Source: Galactobacter sp052108535
Lineage (GTDB): Bacteria; Actinomycetota; Actinomycetes; Actinomycetales; Micrococcaceae
Length of the DNA stretch: 64,000 nt
NCBI GenBank assembly: GCA_052108535.1
Contig: JBQDZM010000002.1
Location: 1 to 64,000, forward strand
Direction of reading: 5' to 3'
The notes under the pieces: model-generated
Told to the model about the DNA's origin: nothing
Seen by the model: only the letters and a program-made list of their open reading frames with translations
Databases searched by the model: none
Made by a program: the position numbers and the translations under genes
In this document: positions 45,001-53,303 of the stretch, in pieces
How the letters are laid out: each line of letters starts with the position of its first letter
How positions within the stretch are numbered: the stretch's first letter is position 1

Positions 45001-45323
45001 CGCGCAACGATATTGAGGCCACCGTCGTGGCGAAGGTGCACGAGGAGCAGGGCGAGGCGCCCGAGATCATCCGGATGGTCGAGGCTGGTGAGATCGCGAT
45101 GATCGTGAACACGCCCTCCGGCGGCGACGCCCGCTCCGATGGTTACGAGTTGCGGGCCTCCGCCACGAGCGTTGGCGTCCCCGTGATCACCACGGTCGCT
45201 GAGTTGACCGCCGCGGTGCAGGCCATCGAGGCGCAGCGCACGTATCCGTGGTCTGTGGCCAGCCTGCAGGAACATGCTGTGACGCTGGCGGCGGCCCGCG
45301 AGGCGGAGTCCGCTCGTGCCTGA
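42018..45323 (+). CDS. carB: Carbamoyl-phosphate synthase large subunit
   Basis: The 1101 residues contain two homologous ATP-grasp halves for carboxyphosphate and carbamate phosphorylation, and a C-terminal MGS-like allosteric domain. First half: [42 protein letters not shown] and [18 protein letters not shown]. Second half: [30 protein letters not shown] and [18 protein letters not shown]. MGS domain: [19 protein letters not shown] and [13 protein letters not shown]. The GTG at 42018 gives the conserved [13 protein letters not shown] start. It overlaps pyrF by 8 nt. Confidence 0.98.
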   Translation: [1101 protein letters not shown]

Positions 45324-46143
45324 GTCCTTCGGCTCCCGGCTCGGCCGGGCCATCGCGGAGCGCTCCCACTTGTGTGTGGGAATTGATCCCCACCCCGCCT
45401 TGCTGGCGGGGTGGGGGTTGCCCGACGACGCGGAGGGGCTGCGGCGGTTCGGTTCCGTTCTGCTCCAGGCAGCCGTGGGCCGCGCGGCGGCGATCAAGCC
45501 GCAGGTGGCGCTCTACGAGCGCCACGGTTCCGCGGGTTTCGCGGCACTCGAGGAGTTGTTGGCACAGGCCAGGGAACTCGGTGTGCTCAGTGTTGCTGAC
45601 GCCAAGCGGGGGGACATCGGCTCCACCATGGCGGGCTACGGCGCCGCCTGGTTGTCGGATGATTCACCACTGCGGGCGGATTCGGTCACCGTGTCCCCGT
45701 ACCTCGGGGTCGGCGCGTTGGCGCCAGCGTTCGACGTGGCTCGCGAGACCGGCCGCGGCCTGTTCGTCCTGGCGCTGACCTCCAACCCCGATGGGGCACG
45801 GGTCCAGCACGCCGGAGGGTCGGATTCGGCGGCTAAGCGGATCGTGGAGGATGTGGCCGCGCAGAACCTCGCAGCTGACGAGACCGGGTTGGGTTATGCG
45901 GGCCTGGTGGTCGGTGCCACCGTCGGTGGTGACGCGCAGCGGCTCGGGATCGACCTGGCTCAGGGCGCTCCGCCGCTGCTGACCCCCGGTTACGGCGCCC
46001 AGGGCGCCACGGGGCAGGACCTGCGCCGAGATCTCGGTCACGTCTGGGACCAGGTCTTGGTGCCCGCCTCCCGCTCGTTGGCGGCCAACGGCCCGGATGG
46101 GGTGGTGGCGGCGGTCACGGCCGCAGCCGAGGACTTGGGCTGA
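45316..46143 (+). CDS. pyrF: Orotidine 5'-phosphate decarboxylase (type 2, mycobacterial-like)
   Basis: Final step to UMP; 275 residues, the long type found in Actinobacteria. Conserved: CVGIDPHPALLAGWGL, AAIKPQVALYERHGSAG, the catalytic DAKRGDIGSTMAGYG, SVTVSPYLGVGAL, and the phosphate-binding LTPGYGAQGATGQD. The GTG start lies within carB (8-nt overlap). A strong intragenic hairpin is encoded at residues 25-34. pyrD and pyrE are not in the window. The usual mihF gene is absent between pyrF and gmk. Confidence 0.95.
   Translation: MPESFGSRLGRAIAERSHLCVGIDPHPALLAGWGLPDDAEGLRRFGSVLLQAAVGRAAAIKPQVALYERHGSAGFAALEELLAQARELGVLSVADAKRGDIGSTMAGYGAAWLSDDSPLRADSVTVSPYLGVGALAPAFDVARETGRGLFVLALTSNPDGARVQHAGGSDSAAKRIVEDVAAQNLAADETGLGYAGLVVGATVGGDAQRLGIDLAQGAPPLLTPGYGAQGATGQDLRRDLGHVWDQVLVPASRSLAANGPDGVVAAVTAAAEDLG
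45388..45416 (+). other. Strong hairpin inside the 5' part of pyrF
   Basis: CCCCACCCCGCC and GGCGGGGTGGGG form a perfect 12-bp GC stem with loop TTGCT, starting 72 nt into pyrF. It falls within codons for the conserved PHPALL segment. It could slow ribosomes or polymerase after carB, or be a by-product of codon bias. Confidence 0.5.
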
Positions 46144-46153
46144 GGCGAACCGG

Positions 46154-46159
46154 TAGGCT
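46154..46159 (+). promoter_or_regulatory. -10 element of gmk
   Basis: TAGGCT ends exactly 7 nt before the ATG at 46167. The GTG at 46161 falls within the spacer and is rejected as start. Confidence 0.55.
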
Positions 46160-46166
46160 GGTGGCC

Positions 46167-46745
46167 ATGCTTGAATCAGAGGCGCAGCCCACCCGCGTCA
46201 CCGTCTTGGCCGGACCCACCGCAGTGGGAAAGGGCACCGTTTCGGCCTATGTGCGTGAGCACTACCCGCAGGTGTGGTTGTCCGTCTCCGCCACCACGAG
46301 GTCTCCCCGCCCGGGGGAGAGCGACGGAGTGCACTACCACTTCGTGGGTCCGGAGCGATTCGAAGAGATGAAGGCGCAAGGGGAGCTGCTGGAGTGGGCC
46401 GTGGTGCACGGCCTCAACAGCTATGGCACCCCGCGCTCCACGGTGGAGGCCGCTGCTGCGGACGGGAAGCACGTGCTGCTGGAGATCGATCTGCAGGGAG
46501 CACGCCAGATCAAGCAGACTATGCCTGACGCCCGCTTCGTGTTCTTGGCCCCGCCTAGCTGGGACGAACTCGTGAACCGACTCGTTGGTCGCGGGACCGA
46601 GTCACCCGAAGAGCAACAGCGTCGGCTGGAAACCGCTAAACTGGAACTTGCTGCCGAGCCGGAGTTCGATGTCACGATCGTCAATGACGATGTGGAACGA
46701 GCCGCTCGGGAGCTGGTTCGGGTGATGGGCGTCCAGGACGCCTGA
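46167..46745 (+). CDS. gmk: Guanylate kinase
   Basis: Phosphorylates GMP to GDP; 192 residues. The P-loop is VLAGPTAVGKGTVSAYV (the family norm is GPSGVGKGT). GMP-binding elements are SVSATTRSPRPGESDGVHYH and LLEWAVVHGLNSYGT, with LLEIDLQGARQIK after. It begins its own transcript and precedes rpoZ by 68 nt. This gmk-rpoZ-coaBC-metK-priA order is widely conserved in Actinobacteria. Confidence 0.96.
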   Translation: MLESEAQPTRVTVLAGPTAVGKGTVSAYVREHYPQVWLSVSATTRSPRPGESDGVHYHFVGPERFEEMKAQGELLEWAVVHGLNSYGTPRSTVEAAAADGKHVLLEIDLQGARQIKQTMPDARFVFLAPPSWDELVNRLVGRGTESPEEQQRRLETAKLELAAEPEFDVTIVNDDVERAARELVRVMGVQDA

Positions 46746-46813
46746 CTCGTAAGAGCCGACACCGCACCCTGGTGTCGGTAACCACTACTAGACATGAATT
46801 GTGAAGGAACCCT

Positions 46814-47125
46814 GTGGCTCAGAACCTCGAAGGCATCATCAACCCGCCGATCGACGACCTGCTGAAGCGGGCCGGTTCCAAGTACGCCCTGGTGATTGAC
46901 GCCGCCCAGCGCGCTCGTCAGATCAATGCTTACTACTCCCAGCTGCATGACGGCCTGTTTGAGCACGTGGGCCCCCTGGTGGACACCCACATGAACGAGA
47001 AGCCGCTCTCCATCGCCCTGCGCGAATTTGATGAGGGTCTGCTGGCGGTCGTGCCGCTGGCGGAGAAGCGTGCGGCAGAGGCCGCCGCTGCAGCAGACGC
47101 CGCAGCGGAGCTTCCGGCAGAGTGA
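46814..47125 (+). CDS. rpoZ: RNA polymerase omega subunit
   Basis: The 103 residues form the small subunit that helps assemble RNA polymerase. The conserved core is INPPIDDLLKRAGSKYALVI, then AAQRARQINAYYSQ, followed by NEKPLSIALREFDEG and an Ala-rich tail (AAAAADAAAELPAE). A GTG start follows AAGGA. It overlaps coaBC by 4 nt (GTGA). Confidence 0.95.
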   Translation: MAQNLEGIINPPIDDLLKRAGSKYALVIDAAQRARQINAYYSQLHDGLFEHVGPLVDTHMNEKPLSIALREFDEGLLAVVPLAEKRAAEAAAAADAAAELPAE

Positions 47126-48417
47126 CGTCCGCGGGCTCTGGCAGCATCGATGTGAACCCCGTGGATCCAGTGGCGATCGCCCCCGAGTCGACCGTGCGCC
47201 GTGTGGTGCTCGGTGTGGCCGGGGGCATTGCCGCATACAAGGCTACCGCCTTGGTGCGTGGGCTGCGCGAGGCCGGACACCACGTGGATGTGGTCCCCAC
47301 CGATTCTGCGTTGCGGTTTGTTGGCGCGCCCACGTGGGAGGCCCTGTCCGGGCAGCCCGTCCACACCTCCGTGTTCGAGGCCGTTGACCGCGTCAACCAT
47401 GTGGCGCTTGGTCGGCGCGCGGATCTGGTGCTGGTGGCGCCAGCGACCGCCGACCTGCTGGCGCGTGCAGCGTCCGGGCGGGCGGACGATCTGCTCACGG
47501 CCACCTTGTTGGCCACCAAGGCCCAGGTCGTGATGGCCCCTGCCATGCACACCGAGATGTGGCAGCACCCCGCGACCGTGGCGAATGTGGCCACGCTCCG
47601 TGCGCGCGGCGTCACGGTGTTGGACCCCGCCGTCGGTCGGCTCACGGGGGCCGATTCAGGGCCCGGGCGCCTGCCGGAACCCTCGGAGATTCTGGCCGCA
47701 GTGGGGCAGCTGCTCGCTGATCCCGAGCGCCCTTTGGCCGGTCGCCGCGTGGTGGTCAGTGCAGGGGGGACGCGTGAGGCGCTGGACCCCGTGCGCTTCC
47801 TCGGCAACCGCTCCTCCGGCAAACAGGGGGTGGCGCTGGCCGTCGCCCTGCGCGACCTCGGAGCGGACGTCGATCTACTCGCGGCCAATCTGGAGGTCGC
47901 AGCCCCCGCGGGGGTGCGTGTCACGCAGGTGACCAGCGCCCGGGACCTGGAGCGAGCCGTCGGGCAGGTGGCTCCGGGCGCGGATGCGCTCGTGATGGCC
48001 GCCGCCGTGGCGGACTTCCGCCCGGCGGACGTCCAGGACACCAAGATCAAGAAACGTGACGACGGTGAGGACCCGGTGATCACGTTGGTGCGGAACCCGG
48101 ACATCCTGGCCGGCGCCGTACGTTCACGCTCCACGCACCAGGGTGAGGGGCCGCAGTGGCCGGGACTCATCGTGGGATTCGCGGCGGAGACCGGCGACGC
48201 CGAGCACACCGTCGCCGAGCACGCGGCGGCCAAGCTAGCCAAGAAGGGCTGCGAATTGCTGGTCGTGAATGAGGTTGGACTGACCCGGGGCTTTGGGCGT
48301 GACGAGAACATCGTGGACGTCCTCTCAGCCGCCGGGGATCCGCCCGTTCACCTGGAGGGAAACAAGCTCGAGGTGGCCCGAGGGGTGGCCAAGATCATGG
48401 CCGGGTTGCTGGCCTGA
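47122..48417 (+). CDS. coaBC: Bifunctional phosphopantothenoylcysteine decarboxylase / synthetase
   Basis: Two consecutive steps of coenzyme A synthesis; 431 residues. The N-terminal CoaC half binds FMN: VVLGVAGGIAAYKATALVRG, the active-site His in RVNHVALGRRADLVLVAPAT, and APAMHTEMW (His where many bacteria have Asn, as I recall for other Actinobacteria). The CoaB half has VVSAGGTREALDPVRFLGNR and the Lys-rich KIKKRDDGEDP, with LIVGFAAETGD. GTG start inside the rpoZ stop. With coaE at the window start, two loci of the CoA pathway are represented. Confidence 0.95.
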   Translation: MTSAGSGSIDVNPVDPVAIAPESTVRRVVLGVAGGIAAYKATALVRGLREAGHHVDVVPTDSALRFVGAPTWEALSGQPVHTSVFEAVDRVNHVALGRRADLVLVAPATADLLARAASGRADDLLTATLLATKAQVVMAPAMHTEMWQHPATVANVATLRARGVTVLDPAVGRLTGADSGPGRLPEPSEILAAVGQLLADPERPLAGRRVVVSAGGTREALDPVRFLGNRSSGKQGVALAVALRDLGADVDLLAANLEVAAPAGVRVTQVTSARDLERAVGQVAPGADALVMAAAVADFRPADVQDTKIKKRDDGEDPVITLVRNPDILAGAVRSRSTHQGEGPQWPGLIVGFAAETGDAEHTVAEHAAAKLAKKGCELLVVNEVGLTRGFGRDENIVDVLSAAGDPPVHLEGNKLEVARGVAKIMAGLLA

Positions 48418-48441
48418 CGTCGCCGTCACCGCCCTCGGCGG

Positions 48442-48447
48442 TAAAGT
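48442..48447 (+). promoter_or_regulatory. -10 element of metK
   Basis: TAAAGT ends exactly 7 nt before the GTG at 48455. There is no leader space for a SAM riboswitch. Confidence 0.57.
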
Positions 48448-48454
48448 GGGGCGG

Positions 48455-49654
48455 GTGACCAGTAACGACCTGCGCCTCTTCTCCTCGGAATCAGTGACAG
48501 AGGGACACCCAGACAAGATCTGCGACCAGATCTCCGACGCCATTCTCGACGCCCTGTTGACTCAGGACCCGGAGTCCCGGGTGGCCGTGGAGACCCTCAC
48601 GACCACCGGCTTGGTGCAGGTGGCAGGAGAGGTCACCACCAACGGTTACGTGGAGATCCCACAGCTGGTGCGCAACACCATCCTTGACCTGGGCTACGAC
48701 TCCTCCGCGAACGGATTCGACGGGGCCCGCTGCGGGGTGAACATCTCCATCGGTCAGCAGTCGGCGGAGATCTCCGACGGCGTCTTCACCTCCTTGGAGG
48801 CCCGTGAAGGCACCGCCGTGGACGCCCGCGACATGCAGGGTGCAGGCGACCAGGGCATCATGTTTGGCTACGCCTCAGACGAGAACAGCGCCTACATGCC
48901 CACCCCCATCCACCTGGCTCACCAGCTGTCTGAGCGGCTGACCCGCGTCCGTCGCGACGGCATCCTCACCGGCCTGCGCCCGGACGGGAAGACCCAGGTC
49001 ACCATCGGCTACGACGGGGACAAGCCGGTCTCCCTGGAGACCGTGGTGGTCTCCAGCCAGCACGCGGCTGACTACGACATTGCCGCGGTGCGTGACGACC
49101 TGATGGAGGCCGTGGTGCGGCCGCTGCTCCCCACCCTGGAACTGGACACCTCCAACACCGAGATCATCCTGAACCCGTCCGGCCCGTTCATTATCGGCGG
49201 CCCCGTGGGAGACGCCGGGCTGACCGGTCGCAAGATCATTGTGGACACCTACGGCGGATTCGCCCGGCACGGCGGCGGCGCCTTCTCCGGTAAGGATCCG
49301 TCCAAGGTGGACCGCTCCGCCGCCTACGCCATGCGCTGGATCGCCAAGAACGTGGTGGCAGCAGGTCTGGCCCGCCGCGCCGAGGTCCAGGTGGCCTACG
49401 CCATCGGCAAGGCGAACCCGGTGGGACTCTACGTCGAGACCTTCGGCACCGAGACCGTGGACCCGGCCCGGATTCCCGCCGCCATCCAGGAGATCTTCGA
49501 CCTGCGCCCACTCGGCATCATCGAGGACCTCAACTTGAAGCGTCCCATCTACCGTAAGACGGCCGCGCACGGGCACTTTGGTCGTAGCGATGCGGACTTC
49601 ACCTGGGAGAACGTGGATCGCGCGGACGCCCTGCGTTCGTGGTTCAACGCCTGA
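48455..49654 (+). CDS. metK: S-adenosylmethionine synthetase
   Basis: Makes SAM from methionine and ATP; 399 residues. Signature motifs: FSSESVTEGHPDKICDQISD, GAGDQGIMFGYA, the flexible-loop region around HLAHQLSERL, and GGGAFSGKDPSKVDRSAAYA. The GTG start is set by the -10 hexamer and gives the standard LRLFSSESV N-terminus; an upstream in-frame ATG at 48293 would lie deep inside coaBC. Confidence 0.98.
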   Translation: MTSNDLRLFSSESVTEGHPDKICDQISDAILDALLTQDPESRVAVETLTTTGLVQVAGEVTTNGYVEIPQLVRNTILDLGYDSSANGFDGARCGVNISIGQQSAEISDGVFTSLEAREGTAVDARDMQGAGDQGIMFGYASDENSAYMPTPIHLAHQLSERLTRVRRDGILTGLRPDGKTQVTIGYDGDKPVSLETVVVSSQHAADYDIAAVRDDLMEAVVRPLLPTLELDTSNTEIILNPSGPFIIGGPVGDAGLTGRKIIVDTYGGFARHGGGAFSGKDPSKVDRSAAYAMRWIAKNVVAAGLARRAEVQVAYAIGKANPVGLYVETFGTETVDPARIPAAIQEIFDLRPLGIIEDLNLKRPIYRKTAAHGHFGRSDADFTWENVDRADALRSWFNA

Positions 49655-49685
49655 GGGCGCGCGGATCCATGAGTCTCGTCCGCGG

Positions 49686-51707
49686 ATGACCGGGGGAGCC
49701 GAGGGTCTCTTCGAACTGCCGGAGGAACCCGCCACAGGGAAACGGGCCCAGCGGCTGGGTGCGCCTGTGCCTGCCGCCGAGTTGCCGGTGGCCAAGGTCG
49801 CGCTCGAATCGCCGCTGCCGCAACTGGACCGGACCTTCGACTACCTGGTGACCGAGGCGTTGGACGCCACGGCCCTGCCAGGAGTCCGGGTCCGGGTGCG
49901 TTTCGGGGGCCGACGTCTCAACGGCTGGCTGGTGGATCGCGTCGCCGAGCCGGAACCGGGGGTCCATCCGCTGCCATTGGAGGCCGTGGTCTCGCCCGAG
50001 CCGGTGCTCAGCGCTGACGTCCTGCAACTGTGTCACGACGTCGCGGAACGTTATGCGGGCAACGTCGCTGATGTGGTCAGGCAGGCCGTCCCCGCCCGCG
50101 TGGCCAAGGTGGAGAAGGAAGGCCGCGGCGTTCCGGTCCCGCGCCGACCTGGACCCGTGGATCCCGCCGGCTGGGTGGACGACGACGGCGGTGTCGAATT
50201 CCTCTCCTCCCTCGCCGAAGGAGGTAACGACCGGGTCGTGGCCTCCTTCCTCCCCGACGCTGGAACGGGGTGGGCACAGCGCCTCGCCGCGGCCGCCGCG
50301 GCCACCGCGGAGTCCGGCCGCGGTAGCGTCCTGGTGGTCCCGGACGCGCGCGACCTCGACCGGCTCTGTGCCGCGCTCGACGAGACGGTGGGTTCCCGCG
50401 GCTACGCACGGCTCAGCGCCGACGACGGCCCCACACCCCGCTACCGTTCCTTCCTCCGGGTGGTCCGTGACGAGGTCTCGATCGTGGTGGGCACTCGCAA
50501 TGCCGCGTTCGCACCGGTCTCGCGGTTGGGGCTGGTGGCCATGTGGGACGATCACGACACGGCGCACCAGGAGCCGAGGGCCCCCTATCATCATGCCCGC
50601 GAGGTCCTGCTGCTGCGGGCCGCGGAGTCCGGCTGCGCCGCCCTGTTTGCCTCTCCTGCGCGCTCCGCGGAGGCGGAACGGTTGGTGCTGACCGGCTGGG
50701 CCAGGGATATTGGCGCGGATCGGTCCCTCTTGCGCCACCGAGCTCCCTGGGTCCGGGCGGTAGCTGACGATCCCACCTCCGTCCACGATCCCAACCACAC
50801 AGCCAGGATCCCGCACCTGGCCTGGCAGGTCATGAAGAAGGCCCTGGAGTATGGTCCGGTGCTGGTGCAGGTCGCCCGCACAGGATTCGTGCCGAGCCTC
50901 GCCTGCGGACAGTGCCGCACGCCGGCCCGCTGCCCGGAATGCTCTGGTCCCTTGGCGTTGCACGGGCGCAGCACCGAACCCGTGTGCCGCTGGTGCGGTC
51001 GGTTCGACCGCGGCCACCGCTGTCAGAACTGTGGCAGCCCTCGGCTACGCGCCGGGACCGTCGGTGCAGATCGCACGCTGGAGGAGCTGGGACGATCCTT
51101 CCCCGGAGTGCCGGTGCTGCGCTCCACGGGGGCAGACGCGGTCACGGACGTGGGGGAGGACCCCGCCATCGTCGTGTCCACCCCAGGTGTGGAACCCGTG
51201 GCCCGCGGCGGTTACCACGCCGTGGTGTTGCTGGACGCAGACCTACAGGTCTCTGCGGAAGGGCTACGGACGGGGGAAGACACGCTGCACCGATGGTTCG
51301 CCGCGGCCCGTCTGGCCAGATCACGTGACGACGGTGGGGTGGTGGTCCTGACCGGTCACGGCTCCACGCAGGCCCAGGCCTTGGTGCGGTGGGATCCGGC
51401 GGGGCAGGCTCAGCGTGAGCTTGCGGAACGTGGACAGGCCGGGCTGCCGCCCGCGGTGCGCTGCGCTACCGTGTCGGGGCCCAGCCGGGTGGCAGAGGCC
51501 TTTGTCCGCGACGTGGCCAGCGGCGCTCCGATCCGGTCGGTGGGCCCCACACCCACCGACGACGAGGGCGAATCCCGGTGGATCCTCTTCTTCCAGCACG
51601 TGGACGGTGACCGCGTCACGAAGGTGCTGCGGCACCGTCGCATCCTCGGTGCGGTGCGCCGCGACCCCGTCCTGAAGCTCAAGGTGGACGACTCGGCGGA
51701 GCTCTGA
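49686..51707 (+). CDS. priA: PriA-like primosomal protein N' without helicase motifs
   Basis: The 673 residues include the 3'-DNA-binding domain at the start (VALESPLPQLDRTFDYLV, VRFGGRRLNGWLV) and the PriA zinc-binding module (CGQCRTPARCPECSGPL, CRWCGRFDRGHRCQNCG). The Walker A and DEAx motifs expected of a functional helicase are not present: the region that should read GxTGSGKT is replaced by VLVVPDARDLDRL, and MWDDHD stands in for motif II. Loss of helicase activity is typical of actinobacterial PriA. ATG at 49686, 31 nt after metK. Confidence 0.88.
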   Translation: MTGGAEGLFELPEEPATGKRAQRLGAPVPAAELPVAKVALESPLPQLDRTFDYLVTEALDATALPGVRVRVRFGGRRLNGWLVDRVAEPEPGVHPLPLEAVVSPEPVLSADVLQLCHDVAERYAGNVADVVRQAVPARVAKVEKEGRGVPVPRRPGPVDPAGWVDDDGGVEFLSSLAEGGNDRVVASFLPDAGTGWAQRLAAAAAATAESGRGSVLVVPDARDLDRLCAALDETVGSRGYARLSADDGPTPRYRSFLRVVRDEVSIVVGTRNAAFAPVSRLGLVAMWDDHDTAHQEPRAPYHHAREVLLLRAAESGCAALFASPARSAEAERLVLTGWARDIGADRSLLRHRAPWVRAVADDPTSVHDPNHTARIPHLAWQVMKKALEYGPVLVQVARTGFVPSLACGQCRTPARCPECSGPLALHGRSTEPVCRWCGRFDRGHRCQNCGSPRLRAGTVGADRTLEELGRSFPGVPVLRSTGADAVTDVGEDPAIVVSTPGVEPVARGGYHAVVLLDADLQVSAEGLRTGEDTLHRWFAAARLARSRDDGGVVVLTGHGSTQAQALVRWDPAGQAQRELAERGQAGLPPAVRCATVSGPSRVAEAFVRDVASGAPIRSVGPTPTDDEGESRWILFFQHVDGDRVTKVLRHRRILGAVRRDPVLKLKVDDSAEL

Positions 51708-51762
51708 GCACGCCGCGGGCCGGGTTTGGTCTGGGCGGGACTGGCCGGGGCGGGCGCCGCGC

Positions 51763-51768
51763 TAGACT
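51763..51768 (+). promoter_or_regulatory. -10 element upstream of the histidine kinase gene
   Basis: TAGACT about 51 nt before the ATG at 51820. Here there is room for a leader, with GAGAGAAAG as a weak ribosome binding site. Confidence 0.4.
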
Positions 51769-51819
51769 CAGCGGCGCACACCTTCGACGAGTTTTTGCGA
51801 GAGAAAGCGATGATTCCAC

Positions 51820-52614
51820 ATGGACTGGGTCCCCTGGGCGCTCGTAGCCGCGTTGCTGGGGGGCCTGGTGACATTGGGGATCCTGTTGCGCCGCGCCCGT
51901 TCCCGGCTGCGGACCGTCGAGGACGGACTGGCGGAATTGAGTCGGCAACCGGCCGTGATCTCGCACGAAATCAGGACGCCGCTGGCGTTGGTGAGGGGCG
52001 CGGCGGAACTGCTGGCGGAGGGCACCCCAGGGCCGCTCACCCCGATCCAATCCAAGTTCGTGAACACCATCTCGGAGAACACCCAGGTGGTGATCGACAT
52101 GGCCGAGAACATGCTCACCACGGCCAAACTGGAAGCGGGAACGTTCCGTCCCGCCATGGATCTAGTGGACATCAGCGAGGTGGTGTCTCGCTGCGCTCGA
52201 GAGGTCAGACGCGTCTTGCGGACCAAGATCCGGGTCGAGGCGGCAGGGGGCATGCTGCCTGCCGTCACGGACGAGAATCTGGTCCGTCAGCTCGTCTGGA
52301 ATCTCGTGAACAACGCCGCAAGGCATGCAGGGGACTCCGCCTCGATCACCATCTCGGTGCGGGAGGACCCCGGCGGCATGTGCATGTTGGCGGTGAGCGA
52401 CAACGGGCAGGGGATGAGTGAGGAAGAACGAGGACGTCTCTTTGTCCCGTTCTCCACGGGCCACGGACAACGTCCCGGAAGCGGGCTGGGCATGATGGTG
52501 GTCAAACGCATCACCGAGGTGCTGGGTGGCACAGTCTTGGTGGATACGGAACAGGGCGCAGGAACCTCCATTGTGGTGGTCATACCGATCAGGGAAGGGG
52601 CAACGATCCGATGA
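51820..52614 (+). CDS. Short sensor histidine kinase
   Basis: The 264 residues consist of a single N-terminal membrane helix (WALVAALLGGLVTLGILL, residues 6-23) with almost nothing outside the membrane, directly followed by the dimerisation domain with phospho-acceptor His49 in SHEIRTPL. The HATPase domain has the N box LVWNLVNNAARHAG, G1 DNGQGM and G2 GSGLGMMVV. With no sensor domain, the input must be membrane-internal, cytoplasmic or via a partner protein. It overlaps the response regulator gene by 4 nt. glpT lies next, so a role in phosphate-ester uptake is possible. Confidence 0.9.
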   Translation: MDWVPWALVAALLGGLVTLGILLRRARSRLRTVEDGLAELSRQPAVISHEIRTPLALVRGAAELLAEGTPGPLTPIQSKFVNTISENTQVVIDMAENMLTTAKLEAGTFRPAMDLVDISEVVSRCAREVRRVLRTKIRVEAAGGMLPAVTDENLVRQLVWNLVNNAARHAGDSASITISVREDPGGMCMLAVSDNGQGMSEEERGRLFVPFSTGHGQRPGSGLGMMVVKRITEVLGGTVLVDTEQGAGTSIVVVIPIREGATIR

Positions 52615-53303
52615 AATCCACGGTGCTGGTGGTCGATGACGAACCTCAGATGACCGCCATCCTCTCCTTCGCGTTCGAGACGCACGGGTTCGAAGCCATC
52701 TGTGCCGGGACGGCGCGCGAGGCCTGGGAGATCCTGGAACGCAACGAGATCGACCTGGTGGTCCTGGACGTCATGCTTCCCGACCAATCCGGATTTCGGC
52801 TGACCGAGCGCATCAGGGCCCAAGGCCATGACGTCCCGGTGATCCTGCTGACGGCCCTGGTCAACGAACGCGACCGGATTCGGGGACTCGAGGCCGGAGC
52901 GGACGACTACGTCGGGAAACCCTTCAGCCCACGCGAATTGACGTTGCGCGCCCAAGCGGTGCTGCGCCGGACCCAGCGCACGGGGGAGAGCCACGAGGAC
53001 GCACTGGAGCTTGGGGCGCTACGGCTGGACCTGCGCAGCGAACGAGCGTGGTGGGAGGGCCGCCGAATCGACGTCGGTTCCACGGAGTTCCGGGTGCTCG
53101 CGACCTTGGCTGAGCATTCCCCGCACCCCGTGGGCCCTCACCAACTGCTCAACGAGGCCTGGGCCACTACAGCGACCGTGGGAGGGCGGGAGATGATCAA
53201 GACGGCCGTCTACCGGCTGCGACGCCACCTCCGGCAGGCCGGCGTGGACCCAAGCCTGGTCACCTCCGTGCGGGGGCAGGGCTACCGACTGGTGGTCGCT
53301 TAG
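52611..53303 (+). CDS. OmpR/PhoB-family response regulator
   Basis: The 230 residues include a receiver domain with acidic pocket VLVVDDEP, phospho-acceptor Asp53 in VVLDVMLPDQSG, the Thr in VILLTAL and the Lys in DDYVGKPFSPREL. The C-terminal winged helix spans about residues 130-230 (ELGALRLDLRSERAWWEGR, EFRVLATLAEHS, MIKTAVYRLRRHLRQ, VRGQGYRLV). Cognate partner of the overlapping kinase. Phased GTNAYM repeats start right at its stop codon, in front of glpT. Confidence 0.93.
   Translation: MKSTVLVVDDEPQMTAILSFAFETHGFEAICAGTAREAWEILERNEIDLVVLDVMLPDQSGFRLTERIRAQGHDVPVILLTALVNERDRIRGLEAGADDYVGKPFSPRELTLRAQAVLRRTQRTGESHEDALELGALRLDLRSERAWWEGRRIDVGSTEFRVLATLAEHSPHPVGPHQLLNEAWATTATVGGREMIKTAVYRLRRHLRQAGVDPSLVTSVRGQGYRLVVA

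Noticed and set aside
48418..48454. SAM riboswitch before metK
   Set aside because: Only 37 nt separate coaBC and metK, and a -10 element lies 7 nt before the start.
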